Source: Torreya grandis
Taxonomy: Eukaryota; Streptophyta; Pinopsida; Cupressales; Taxaceae
Assembly (NCBI GenBank): GCA_037957365.1
Contig: JARHVA010003166.1
Location: forward strand, 1,059,501-1,123,500
Direction of reading: 5' to 3'
Length of the DNA stretch: 64,000 nucleotides
Of the stretch, positions 1 through 10,250 are shown in pieces. Under the pieces are notes generated by a model. It was not told the DNA's origin. It searched no databases and saw nothing but the letters and a program-made list of their open reading frames with translations. The translations under genes and the position numbers were made by a program. Every line of letters starts with the position of its first letter. Within the stretch, counting starts at the first letter, position 1.

Positions 1-465
1 TTCTTATTCCTCCATGAGAGGATGAACCTTTCTACCTATATGTTTCAGCACTAACCACTCCCTAGGAGTAATGCTTACACATTGGGATGACCAACGTAAA
101 GACAAAACCATATATTATATCAGTTGGATACTTATCAACTATGAAACTCGATATACCTATATCAAGAAAATTTATTTTTCACTAGTATTTGTGGCTACCA
201 AGCTTCATCATTACCTCCTTAACCACAAAAATTTCATCATTACTAATACCAACCCACTCAATTATATGCACTCTAGGCCTTATCAAAATTAATGAATGGC
301 TAAGTGGCTTATGATTTTGGCTGAATTTGATATTGAGTTTATTCAACAAAAGTAAATAAAGGGATAGGTGATATCTAATCAAATGACTGATGTCCCTCTA
401 TCTAATACCCAACCTCCTCCTTTGGAATTCCCTGATGAGATTATCACTACCCTCTCTTAGGCAAA
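1..465 (+). pseudogene. Element A: Ty3/gypsy pol, RT-linked RNase H (5' part outside window)
   Basis: This is the RNase H that follows reverse transcriptase in a Ty3/gypsy polyprotein and degrades the RNA strand during cDNA synthesis. Translation in the frame of position 71 gives the family signature in order: a YYIS segment, ETRYT, a LVF..KL.HYLL stretch, NPLNYM, then AKWLMILAEFDIEF near 300-345. The frame is open from 71 to 292, then broken by stops that mostly replace expected Gln codons. The RT itself would lie to the left of the window. The same frame continues into a second RNase H domain, the layout of Tat-lineage elements. No regulatory signal is visible here. Assignment to Ty3/gypsy is firm; assignment to Tat is good because of the following domain. 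Confidence 0.85.
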
Positions 466-760
466 TTTTACCTACCAAGTTACCATGTTCTTTGATGAAT
501 CCAAATGCCAATGTGTTAAAGGGGTAGGAATTATCCTAATTCCATTTGATGGTGATCCCTTACCTCTATATTTTAATCTTGACTTTGAATGTACCAGTAA
601 CATGGCTGAATACAAAGCCCTAGTAATAGGTTTCCAAATTTCCTTAGCCTTAGGAGTCAAAATAATCAATATCTTTGGTGATTCCCAACTTATGGTTAAC
701 CAATTAAATGGCATATATCAGTGCAAAAATGATGTTTTTAATTAATAAAAACACCTAGCC
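466..760 (+). pseudogene. Element A: additional archaeal-type RNase H (aRNH) of a Tat-like gypsy element
   Basis: A second RNase H, in the same reading frame as the preceding one and open from 485 to 745. Visible motifs are a first acidic block (FFDES, where the family has a Y/F-FDG-like start), a GVGIILI strand, the NMAEYKAL helix with the catalytic Glu, and GDSQLMVNQLNG with the catalytic Asp. This is the plant Tat-lineage dual RNase H organisation. It probably worked with RT to remove RNA during reverse transcription. From 761 to about 1,086 the same frame runs on through weakly conserved linker with scattered stops before the integrase. The domain call is strong; activity is excluded by stops around it. 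Confidence 0.85.
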
Positions 761-1086
761 GATGTATTAATGATGTCATTTAAACAATACTTGATCCAAA
801 CTACCCCTTAATCCATGAACAAGTTTTCTAATATAATAACTTCCCTTGCTTTCCAGATCCTATCCACACCTTCAGACTCTAAATTATCTATTATTGTCTA
901 CTACCTTAATAATCCATCCTTCACCAAATCCATCTCTCCTACCATCTTTAATTTAACAAATATCCTAGCTAACCCTTGGTACTAGCAAACTTTTGACTAT
1001 CTTAACAGTGCCACATTCCCCCTAATCTTTCTATAAATGCTCATAGATCATTTATTCAAGGCACTTCCCATTACACCATACTCAGG

Positions 1087-2220
1087 GGCATCTTTTACAA
1101 GTGTGGCTTTGATGTCCTTCTCTTTTGTTGCTTATAAAGTCATGAAGCCTCTTATTCTATCAAAGAAACACATGATGGAGTTTATGGAAGGCACTTTAGT
1201 GGTCTTACCATCACTAAGCATATCCTTCACCTCAGCTATTATTGGCCTTCCCTCAACCAAGACTATTTTGATCATGTAAAAAGTGTGTCAAATGTCAATA
1301 CCACACTAACCTTCATCATGCACCAAGCAATAGTCTTCAAGTATCTAAGGACTTTTAGCCTTTCTCACAATGGGACTTGGACCTTATTGGGGAAATTAAT
1401 CCCCATTATTCACAATCACATCAATACATCATCATCACCACTAAATTTTTTACTAAGTGGTAGAAGCAGCCCCTCTTATCTCAACTAAAGCTGATAAAAT
1501 CATCAATCACCATATCATTTGTCACTTTGGTGTTCCCCATAAAATTATCACCGATAATGGCAAATCTTTCAAAAACAAGAAAGACTAAGCTCTTTATGAC
1601 TCCTTTGGAATCAAACTTAGTTTTTCATCACCTTATCATTAATAATCAAATGGATAGGCTGAGGCTTCCAATAAAACACTTAATAATATGCTCACCAAAA
1701 TAGTTAATTCCTCAAGATGGGACTAGCACTTGCATATTCCCTTTACTTTATTAGCTTATTGTACCATCATTCAAACCCTTATGGGTGCTACACCTTTCTC
1801 TCTAGTCTTTAGAATAGAGGTTGTACTCCCTCTTGAGGTCTAAATTCGATCTCTCTATATATCTTTGTGAGACCTCATCTCTGAAGATGACTATCATCAA
1901 TAACGGTTAAATCAACTTGAACTATTGGATGAACATCATTTAGCCACTCTCACCCATCTTCATGTCTACCAAGAGCATGTTAAACATGCCTATAACAAAC
2001 ACCTCAAATCATGGGAATTTAACATTGGTGATCTTGTCCTAAAGGAAAATCAACATGTCATAAATATGGAGAAAAGCAAGCAAGACAAATTTGCTTTCAA
2101 TTGGCTTAAATCATAAAACATAAGTATGGATTAGGAGCTTACCAATTGTCTTCTCTTAAAAGACACCCATAATTTGAGCCCTCTTAATGCTTTGCATTTT
2201 CATCCTTTCTATTGTTGAAT
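1087..2220 (+). pseudogene. Element A: Ty3/gypsy integrase (zinc finger, DDE core, C-terminal part)
   Basis: Integrase inserts the cDNA into the host genome. The HHCC zinc finger is readable at 1,150-1,310 (ETHDG, GRHFSG, YYWPSL, then KKCVKCQ). The DDE core follows: QWDLDLIG near 1,380 (first Asp), GVPHKIITDNGKSF near 1,530-1,570 (second Asp), and the SNG-stop-AEASN block near 1,648-1,672 with the catalytic Glu. A C-terminal part is open at 1,925-2,113 (QEHVKHAYNKHLKSWEF, GDLVLKE). Single-base frameshifts are seen between the aRNH and the finger, just after DHV near 1,278, and at TKW near 1,460. Many stops stand at expected Gln positions. Clearly dead, but recognisable over its whole length. 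Confidence 0.88.
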
Positions 2221-4387
2221 GAAGGAAATTTAAATCACTATTTGTCTAACTTAAGCTCATCCCTTGCATACCACATACATCTCCCTCTTTTAGGAAAAAC
2301 AAACTAAGACTAAATCATGTGATTTTCCATCACAAAAACATGCCATAATATTAAAATTTGGGTACCACAACTCTACCCAAGGCATGATTCTCATAGTACT
2401 TCCTCTTCTTTTGAGGATTGATTCATATGGTTGTTGTCTCTATAATCCTTTTACCTATTGAACTTTTATGCAAACCTAGTTTTGCCTTCATAAAATTAAT
2501 CCTTTTAACATGTGTAAAAAATTATTTTTCAAATAAAAATATCAAAAATGAAAATCAAAAATAAGCAAAAGCAAAATTATTGTATCATGGGTCAATCTAT
2601 AGTAACCATAGACTGCTCCCTTGAAGGACAACTACTAAAATTTTTGAAATTACAAATGTAAGGTGGACTATTCCCTTGAAGGATAACTATCAAAAAGAAT
2701 TTTGGAATTATATACATTAGACCACTCCCTTGAAGGATGGCTAAAACACAAAAATATTTGTCAAAATGATAGCAATTTTTGGAAGCTTCCCGCATCAATT
2801 AGTTTCCTTAAAATCATAAACATACAAGTAAAACAATAAAAGATACCTAAAATTTTGAAATCCATAATTGGCTCTCATGAAAAAGAAAATAACATAGGGA
2901 AATCCATAATCATCACTCCTTCATAAACTTCTCACATTGATCAGTCTACATTTTGTATATATTATGGCATAGACTTGTTTACCCTACTTCTTGGGATACC
3001 TATAAGAAAGACATACTATTATTGCTTATAAGTTTTAGTATCATCCATTCTCCCCTTATATATCATATATGCATGGGACTATGAGCTCACTTGATACGTA
3101 ATGATCAGGATACCTACTTTATACAACTAAAACATGTTAATGTGAAGTGTATTATAGGCTCATTTTTGTTAAGCCCAATCTGACCCTTGAGTTTTATATC
3201 AATCTTTTCCAATTAAAAAGATTTTTTTTCCTAGTATAACCAAGAAAAATCAACATCAAACATAACAAACCATGAGCATCCATATCAGCTATCTTCATCA
3301 AAGGTACTAATAAAGAGCATCATATCACATCAAATCAAAAACATCCCTCTAGTTTGCTATCATGTGAGACATCATACATGTGTATCAATCAAATACAAAT
3401 AATTTTTGATATCCATATCCATTAAATGAAATAAAAAGCACAACCCATTAGGATTATTTCTAATCTACATCTATGTAGATATCATAAAATCCATCAATCT
3501 TATCATAATCATATCATTCACATCACATGAAATTAAGCATCCATATACCATGTCAACAACAAGAAGTACATTTGGCCTGAAGATGAGGTGGGATCTTGCA
3601 TCTCCTCACCTGTGTAGGCAATGTGCATATAAAGTCAGCTCAGCCATCCCCACCCACACCCACCCATTTGCCCATATCCACCTTGACATTGATCATTTTT
3701 GACTTAATCTTTTTACACAATTTGTGCTAGACATGCTTGGTTATTTTGACCACATCAAACAACTTTGACATGTTACCTATACACATTTTTGCACCACCTC
3801 ATGCATAGATCTATGCATTTATGTCTTTTTAGGAACACTTCTTACCTTGGATACCTATGACACTTGACTTATTAGTGTTTTCCATGAGGTCACTTCCTAC
3901 TTTAGATACCCATAGAAACATTAGACCCACTATGGAGACTAACAAGGGTATCCCACTACCATGCCTACAATAGTCACATGTTACATTATTCACTTATCTT
4001 CTTATCATAACCTTTACTTTTACCAAACATTGGTAATTTTAGTCTTTTCATGATTTTTGACTATTACACTTAGTAGCATTTTGTACACCAACTCCACGTT
4101 ACACATACCCAACCTCATCATTCTACCTACCCATATATCAAACCCTGACCTGATTTAATTTTACCTCATCACCTCCTAGTTTTAGGCAGAATACCTCATA
4201 CTAAACTTGGGGAAACCTCGACCTTACCTAGCTTCTATTTTTGTTTTGTATCCTGTCGATTCAATCCACATAATAAAAAGGGGAAAATATAGAGCTCATA
4301 ATCTTACACATCAAATTCTGACTGTCAAACCTCTAAGCAACTCCTTAGACCCTTTAAATTAACCAAAACCCATTTTTAAATAATCAA
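2221..4387 (+). other. Noncoding 3' region of element A
   Basis: No coding similarity is visible. It follows the integrase and probably is the 3' untranslated region of element A and perhaps the start of its 3' LTR. A short tandem repeat lies at 2,607-2,760. A purine run at 4,274-4,286 (AAAAAGGGGAAAA) is a possible polypurine tract, but I could not place an LTR start next to it with certainty. Confidence 0.4.
2607..2760. repeat. Three-copy tandem repeat, unit about 55 bp
   Basis: The block CTCCCTTGAAGGA, or TTCCCTTGAAGGA in the second copy, occurs three times at about 2,615, 2,670 and 2,724, each followed by a similar AT-rich stretch. Tandem repeats between pol and the 3' LTR are known from Tat/Ogre elements. 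Confidence 0.75.
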
Positions 4388-4392
4388 CTAAT
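4388..4392. repeat. Target-site duplication of element Z, left copy (CTAAT)
   Basis: CTAAT directly precedes the TG start of the left LTR and is repeated exactly at 9,318-9,322 after the CA end of the right LTR. This fixes both borders of the insertion. Confidence 0.92.
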
Positions 4393-4404
4393 TGTTAAGC
4401 ACGA

Positions 4405-4438
4405 AATATACTGAGACGGGGGGGTGAATCAGTATATT
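4405..4438. other. Stem-loop at the end of the Z LTR
   Basis: AATATACTGA (4,405-4,414) and TCAGTATATT (4,429-4,438) are perfect 10-bp inverted arms around a loop with a run of G (C in element sense). The right LTR keeps the same arms at 8,171-8,180 and 8,193-8,202 although the loop has changed. Confidence 0.85.
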
Positions 4439-4604
4439 ATATATCTTATAAATCTTTCCTTTAACCAATATTCCACTTAATCAAACATTCAATATATGAA
4501 ATAAAAATCAAACAATAAACATCACACATGACAGAGAGACACCAGATATAACATGGAAACCGAATGTGGGAAAAACCACAGAGAATCAATCTCAAATATA
4601 TTCA

Positions 4605-4858
4605 TGAGAACAACCCCACAAGAACACCATACCCCTTTGCCAAGTACAAACCTCAGCTTCAATTCGTGAGCACCACCCCATAGGAGCTTCAAACCCCTTT
4701 GCCAAGCACCAACCCATATGTCATTCATGAGCACCAATCCATAGGAGCACCAACCCCTTTGGTGAGCACCAACCCATAAGAGCACCAACCCCTTTGCCAA
4801 GCACCAACTCAACAATAATTCATGAGCACCAACCCACAGGAGCACCAACCACTTTGTG
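4605..4858. repeat. Minisatellite in the Z left LTR, unit about 60 bp
   Basis: Units start with GAGCACCAACCC or a variant, contain GGAGCACCAACCCC and end near CAATTCGT or AATTCAT. The matching block in the right LTR (8,372-8,637) has a different arrangement, with one shortened unit, so repeat structure changed after insertion. Confidence 0.85.
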
Positions 4859-5057
4859 TATACCACACACCTATCTCTCAATGTTGCTATCTCAAAAAAT
4901 GATAGATCAATACAACATCACCTTCCTCTCTCTCACTTTTGCTCTTCTAAGCTAGATATAACAAATAAAAATCATCTCTCATAATTACTCTTCTAAGCTA
5001 GATATTACAATATCAAATCAACCTCTCACATCCACATTACAAATGGCTACTCAAGCC

Positions 5058-5068
5058 TTTATTTATAG
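5058..5068 (-). promoter_or_regulatory. TATA box of the Z left LTR
   Basis: In element sense this reads GCTATAAATAAAGG, a good plant TATA box. The right LTR has the identical site at 8,835-8,842. It separates U3 (toward 5,542) from R/U5 (toward 4,393). Confidence 0.7.
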
Positions 5069-5542
5069 CTTTCCAAATGACCCTTGGCCTTCCCTCTTTG
5101 TGACCTTTCATTCCTCATGGAAAATGGTGCCAATCTTGGATGACCCTTCATATCCAAGCATTTGAAAAGTCATGTGGTGACCCTTCATGACCAAAAACAT
5201 CTTTCCCACTTGTGTCCATATCTTTGGTGACTTTTCGTATTCCTTTAAGTGTCCCTTCATGATAAATTCGCCCTTTACTCTTTTGTCTTCACTTGGCGAC
5301 TCTTGGTATTCCCCAAGATGACTCTTCATGGGAAAATGTGTCCCATCCTTCTTTTGTCTTTATCCCGTGACTCTTTGACTTCTCCATGGGCCCTTATTTT
5401 GTCTCATATGCAACCAAAAATATATTTGTTAATATTAAATAAATATTAACTCATATTAGCCAAGATAAATAACATTAAATGCAATGGGGCCTTTATCACC
5501 AATAATACTAAACCTTTGACATCAATGACAATATTTCCAAGA

Positions 5543-5557
5543 ATCTCCCCCTTTGTC
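5543..5557 (-). promoter_or_regulatory. Polypurine tract of element Z
   Basis: In element sense ACAAAGGGGGAGAT ends right at the 3' LTR. It primes plus-strand DNA synthesis. It sits inside the phrase CATCAATGACAAAGGGGGAG, which recurs upstream of the LTRs of elements D and E. Confidence 0.85.
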
Positions 5558-5625
5558 ATTGATGGCAACCTCAATCTTGAAACTACCACATCCTATCACC
5601 TACACATACCATCATTTGAAAACAT

Positions 5626-5765
5626 ACAGTAACTCCCCCTTACTGTAGCAACCTGTACCTATTCCCTATACCTATTTTCTGCACCTATACATGTACCTAT
5701 TATTTTCCCCCTTTGACATCAATGGCAAAGGGCCTACCTAGAGATAACACTTAGCTCCCCCTCAC
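5626..5765 (-). promoter_or_regulatory. Additional polypurine tracts of element Z
   Basis: Three more G-rich purine runs precede the main tract in element sense: around 5,754-5,763 (GAGGGGGAGCT), 5,704-5,715 (AAAGGGGGAAAA), and 5,633-5,642 (TAAGGGGGAG). The last is the loop of a small hairpin with 7-bp arms ACAGTAA (5,626-5,632) and TTACTGT (5,640-5,646). Multiple polypurine tracts are a reported Sirevirus trait. Confidence 0.7.
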
Positions 5766-5844
5766 TTGATGTTGAACATAAATGGTAGGAAGTAATAGAA
5801 ATTAATCCCAAATCCTCTCACCGATCTTTGAATGTATCCTTTGA

Positions 5845-8117
5845 TCATGCCTTTGAGAAGATATCTGATAATACATATACATTTTTCCATATCCTTTGAG
5901 CATCTGCAATCAACTCATTTGAATCTTTTCTTCTAATCTCACAACCCTCTTTATGAAACTTTAATGTATATCCTTGATCACATATTTGACTAACACTCAA
6001 TAGATTATGCTTAAGACCTTTTACATATAAAACATTCTTAGTCTTAGTTATACCATAATCCAAACTCAAAGTACCTTTTTCGGCTATCCTGGTAGTGGTT
6101 TTATCTCCAAACCTCACTGTACCACCATTAATCTTCTTTAGAGAAATGAACTTACTTTTATCACCTGTCATATGCCTCGAACATCTACTATCAATTAACC
6201 ATGGCTGATGTTTACCTCCCACATGCAGAGCTGTCTGCACCATCATAGAATCTTCATGTTGTTTCTTCTACCATGAACATGTCTGAACCTTCTCCCTGAT
6301 GAATGGAGTTTTGACATTTTGATCCTTCTTCTTGATGAATGGAGCTTTAAACCTCTGATCCTTCTTGACTGACTCAAACACGCTTCTACAATACCGAGCT
6401 ATGTGTCTAAAGTTGTTGCAATTGTAGCACACTATGGTCTCTTCATTAAAGCTTGATAGAGGAGCAAAAGAGTTGTGGCTTCTGCTTGACTCTACTTGAC
6501 TTTCCTTCTCTTTATTTCTGAAATTGTTAGCTCTTTTTCTACATTCTACTTTCTTGTGACCATATCCATTATAATAAAAATAATAGCCATAAAAATAAGA
6601 CCTGTTTGTATATCTCTGACCTAATTTCCTTTTGTAGCTTTGTTCTCTCCATCCTTCTCTATTTGGAATGTCCTCTGTATTCTTCACTTCTCCCCTTTTT
6701 GTTTCCTCTTGTGTAAGAGATTCATCATAGCTCTTTTTCTTTTCAAATCCAATCCCTGTCTTATCTGAATTTGCTTTTTGACTTTCCAATATCTTATTCA
6801 TCATGTTAGTGCTATCCCCAAATCTTGAATCACTCATTACTTTATCATTGACTGCTTTCTGAATATCTTCTTTTAAGGAGGCAATTTTAATAACATACCT
6901 TTGACATTCTTGTCTTGCTATTTCCAATGGTGCTATGAGATCTTCTTCATTCTTGTTGGCTTCTTCAAAGTGTGCTTGTAGATCTTCAATCATTTCCTTT
7001 GACTCTTCTTCATTTTTCTCAATCTGGAGCTTTAACCTTTGATTCTTCTTCTAAATATCTTCTAACTCTTATAGGGCACAATTGAGTTCTCCTTCCATAT
7101 CTACTTCATCTTCCTCCTCTTCTTCTTCTTGATCATCATCATGTATGGCCATGAATATAATCTCTTCATCTTCTGAATCGTTGACTCGACTATCTTCAAC
7201 TGAGCTAGGGTCCTTAGAATATAGGCTCTTCTTCTCGAATCCCTTCTTGGATTTACCTTTGAAATTATTCTTGTATGTAGGCTTTTCTTCTTCTTCATCT
7301 TTAACCTTATTTGGGCATCTAGCTAAAAAATGTCCAATCTTTCCACAATTAAAACATTTAAAAGGTAATTTTCCTTGATATTTACCTGTTCCTCTTTTTG
7401 GCCTATGAATAAATAGTGCTTCATTGTCATCTTCATCATCACTAGCACTATCACTTGATTCTTGAATCTTGGCTTTCTCCTTCTTTGATGTCTTGAAAGC
7501 TTCTTCTCTCTTTGAGGGTTTATCTTGTTTTGTCTACATCTCATATGCCATGAGAATACCATGAATCTCATCCATCTTTAGCTTGGCTAAATTCTTCATC
7601 TCCTCAATTGCTGAAACCTTTGCATCATATCTCATTGGTAGAGATCTGAAAACCTTTTGCACCACTGTTGACTCTTCAAATGTTTCTCCAAGACCTTGAA
7701 TCTAATTTACTATCTGATCAACTCACAAAAGATAACTTGATATATCTTCTTCTTCTTCCATCTTCAAACTTTCAAATTGCCTTCTAAAAGTCTACAATTT
7801 AGCTTGTTGTACCTTTCCATCACCTTTGTAAATATTCTCAAGTTTTACCCAAGTTTCATGAGTAGATTTACATTGAATAACTTTAAAGCTTTAGCATTAC
7901 ATTCACTTGCCTTCTTTTCTACTGGAGTAATTGTAGATGTTTGTGGCTCTTCATATTCCTCCAACACTGATTTCCATATGTCGAATCCAAAGGCCATCAA
8001 ATAAACCTTCATTCTCATGCTCCAAAAAGCATAATTCATCCCATTAAACAAAGGTGCCTTATTTGTAGAAAATCCTTCCTGTGACCCAGCCATTGTGCTT
8101 TCCCGATCTACCTTCAA
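5845..8117 (-). pseudogene. Element Z: Ty1/copia gag with zinc knuckles, fused to start of protease
   Basis: Gag packages the element RNA and protease matures it. Read on the minus strand from 8,117 (or the inner Met at 8,093), the N-terminus has the copia gag pattern NKAPLFNGMNYAFWSMRM. A one-base loss near 7,883 shifts the frame; from there a single frame runs to 5,845 with several stops. Zinc knuckles: CFNCGKIGHFLARC (near 7,345) and CYNCNNFRHIARYC (near 6,425-6,385); a middle one near 6,560 lost its first Cys residues (YFYYNGYGHKKVEC). Acidic and Lys-rich coiled-coil-like sequence lies between them. The protease active site reads DSRCSRHMTG at about 6,190, with Arg replacing the usual Gly. 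Typical intact copia pol continues with integrase and RT; here it stops and noncoding DNA follows. Confidence 0.88.
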
Positions 8118-8141
8118 GATATAAAACTTTTCAAAAAGGAA

Positions 8142-8156
8142 CCTGCTCTAATACCA
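8142..8156 (-). promoter_or_regulatory. Primer binding site of element Z (initiator Met tRNA type)
   Basis: In element sense TGGTATTAGAGCAGG, two bases inside the 5' LTR. It equals the plant initiator-Met site TGGTATCAGAGC with one C-to-T change. This sets the element orientation as minus. Confidence 0.92.
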
Positions 8157-8158
8157 AA

Positions 8159-9317
8159 TGTTAAGCATGGAATATACTGAGAGGGGGGTAAATCAGTATA
8201 TTATATATCTTATAAATCTTTCCTTTAACCAATATTCCACTTAATCAAACATTCAAGATATGCAATAAAACTCAAACAATAAACATCACACAAGACAGAG
8301 GGAGACACCAGATATAACATGGAAACCCAATGTGGGAAAAACCATAGAGAATCAATCTCAAATATATTCATGAGAACAACCCCACAGGAGCACCATACCC
8401 CTTTTCTAAGTACAAACCTCAGCTTTAATTCGTGAGCACCACCCCACAAGAGCTTCAAACCCATTTGTTGAGCACCAACCTAGTTGTTATTCGTGAGCAC
8501 CAACCCACAGGAGCACCAACCCCTTTGCCAAGCACCAACCTAGCAACAATTCGTGAGCACCAACCCCTTTGCCAAGCACCAACTCAGCAACAATTCGTGA
8601 GCACCAACCCACAGGAGCACCAACCCCTTTGTGTATAACACACACCTATCTCTCAATGTTTCTATCTCAACAAATGATAGATAAATACAACATCACCTTC
8701 CTCTCTCTCACTTTTGCTCTTCTAAGCTAGATATAACAAATACAAATCATTTCTCATAATTGCTCTTCTAAGCTAGATATTACAATATCAAATCAACCTC
8801 TCATATCCACATTACAAATGGCTACTCAAGCCTTTATTTATAGCTTTCCAAATGACCTTTGGCCTTCCCCCTTTGTGACTTTTCATTCCTCATGGAAAAT
8901 GGCACCAATCTTGGATGACCCTTCATATCCAAGCATTTGGAAAGTCATGTGGTGACCCTTCATGACCAAAAATGTCTTTCCCACTTTTGTTCTTATCTTT
9001 GGTGACTTTTCATATTCCTTTAAGTGTCCCTTCATGATAAATTCGCCCTTTACTCTTTTGTCTTCACTTGGTGACTCTTGGTATTCCCCAAGATGACTCT
9101 TCATGGGAAAATGCATCCCATTCTTCTTTTGTCTTTATCCCGTGACTCTTTGACTTCTCCATGGGCCCTTATTTTGTCTCATATGTAACCAAAAATATAT
9201 TCGTTAATATTAAATAAATATTAACTCATATTAGCCAAGATAAATAACATTAAATGCAATGGGGCCTTTATCACCAATAATACTAAACCTTTGACATCAA
9301 TGACAATATTTCCAACA
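8159..9317 (-). repeat. Element Z right LTR (5' LTR in element orientation)
   Basis: Starts TGTTAAGC and ends CCAACA. It carries the terminal stem-loop (8,171-8,202), the minisatellite (8,372-8,637), the minus-strand TATA box (8,835-8,842) and the U3 block with repeated GACCCTTCATG-like words. It is followed by the CTAAT target duplication at 9,318-9,322. Confidence 0.93.
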
Positions 9318-9322
9318 CTAAT
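9318..9322. repeat. Target-site duplication of element Z, right copy (CTAAT)
   Basis: Exact match to 4,388-4,392, directly after the CA end of the right LTR. Confidence 0.92.
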
Positions 9323-9364
9323 TAAGCCTAAATCACCCTTTTCACCCACTTTTGGCTGTTAGCC

Positions 9365-9401
9365 TTGACCATTGATAGTTAGGATAACCATCAATGGTCA
9401 A
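9365..9401. other. Near-perfect hairpin
   Basis: The 17-base arms are TTGACCATTGATAGTTA and TAACCATCAATGGTCAA around the loop GGA; 16 of 17 positions pair. It lies about 115 bp upstream of a TATA box. Confidence 0.85.
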
Positions 9402-9513
9402 GCCCCACTACCTAGACTTTTCCATGCAAACACCAACAAATAACCACTTACCTTTTCTAAGACCTTGCATGGAAGCACCTCTTAAACTTCCACTTTAGCC
9501 TCTAGCCTTTGCC

Positions 9514-9520
9514 TATAAAA
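9514..9520 (+). promoter_or_regulatory. TATA box in probable gypsy LTR
   Basis: TATAAAA within GCCTATAAAAAGAGG, a strong plant TATA context, in an LTR-like noncoding region. Confidence 0.6.
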
Positions 9521-10250
9521 AGAGGACAACAACAAGAGATAAATCCATCTATAATTATTATCAAGAGATTAAGTACTTAGAGTTTTTCTTATTGTAGGTC
9601 ATCTAGCATTATCAAACATCATCAACCATATATTTGAGAGAGCCAATCTGCCATTACCTCTTAGATCAAGTTTTCAAGCATCATCATTCTACTAGAATCA
9701 AACCAAATTTCACCTATGAATCAACAACATCTATGAATAAACCAATATATTTTTGGTAACTCAAATAATTTATTACTACCATTTATCTATTTTTTCTCCC
9801 TTTTCACAATTAATAGAACCTATACCAAACTCTTGAAATTCATTTCTTGAATCCTATCACTAGTTGTTGATAAGTCCAAAATTGGATAGTCAACTATTGA
9901 CGGTTGCTTAGCCATCGATGGTCAGGCCTAACCACTGACGATCACACCAAATTTTGATAGTCACTTATGGTAGGTTCAAAACTAGTAAGCTAAAATTCCC
10001 TTTCCTTTCCAACTAGATCCTTCATCTTAAGTTTTTGCCTATTCTCCAAACTCTACCAGATTCCCTGAATCACACCTCCACCCATAGTACTAATCAGTTT
10101 CTCAATAATTAGATCATTTATAGTCTATCTATTTTATCAAGCATATCCTTGATATTTAGTTTCAAATATATTTTGATTATTTATGCAAGTACCTTCTATT
10201 TAATTTTATAAGCTTAATTATTTTAAAAATGGTGGATTTATAGCCCCTAA

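Larger units (their letters stand above)
4393..5542 (-). repeat. Element Z left LTR (3' LTR in element orientation)
   Basis: Direct copy of 8,159-9,317. It holds, from left to right, a hairpin at the LTR end, a minisatellite (4,605-4,858), a TATA box in minus orientation, and a promoter-side block (about 5,090-5,400) with degenerate repeats around GACCCTTCATG and GACTCTTCATG. The last two bases are GA instead of CA. Confidence 0.93.
4393..9317 (-). mobile_element. Element Z: Sirevirus-like Ty1/copia retrotransposon with gag-protease only
   Basis: A nearly complete LTR retrotransposon on the minus strand: two direct LTRs (4,393-5,542 and 8,159-9,317), TG...CA borders (the inner CA of the left LTR reads GA), a perfect 5-bp target duplication, a primer binding site next to the right (5') LTR, and a polypurine tract next to the left (3') LTR. 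The interior is only about 2.6 kb and codes for gag and the beginning of protease. Integrase, RT and RNase H are absent, so it could only move with help from another element. Several extra polypurine tracts near the 3' LTR match what is described for Sireviruses. By eye the LTRs differ at roughly 5-8% of positions, suggesting it is one of the younger insertions here. Confidence 0.93.
9323..10250 (+). repeat. Probable LTR fragment interrupted by element Z (likely element A)
   Basis: No coding content. It has a hairpin at 9,365-9,401, a good plus-strand TATA box at 9,514-9,520 and downstream leader-like sequence, all typical of an LTR. The words ATTGACGGTT, CATCGATGGTCA and CACTGACGATCAC at 9,890-9,945 echo the hairpin sequence. 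Z inserted in its left part, so the LTR would start before 4,393. I found no second copy in the window, so borders and ownership are inferred. Confidence 0.4.

Noticed and set aside
1037..1279. 80-codon frame at the integrase start
   Set aside because: It overlaps the true integrase finger, which is read in another frame with HHCC residues; its second half is out of frame.
7101..7571. Two Lys/Arg-rich minus-strand frames
   Set aside because: They are off-frame readings of the Z gag; the real frame gives the zinc knuckle CFNCGKIGHFLARC and the acidic region.
8432..8638. 68-codon open frame of Pro/Thr/His-rich repeats
   Set aside because: It is the reading of the LTR minisatellite of element Z; frames on both strands are open only because of the repeat.
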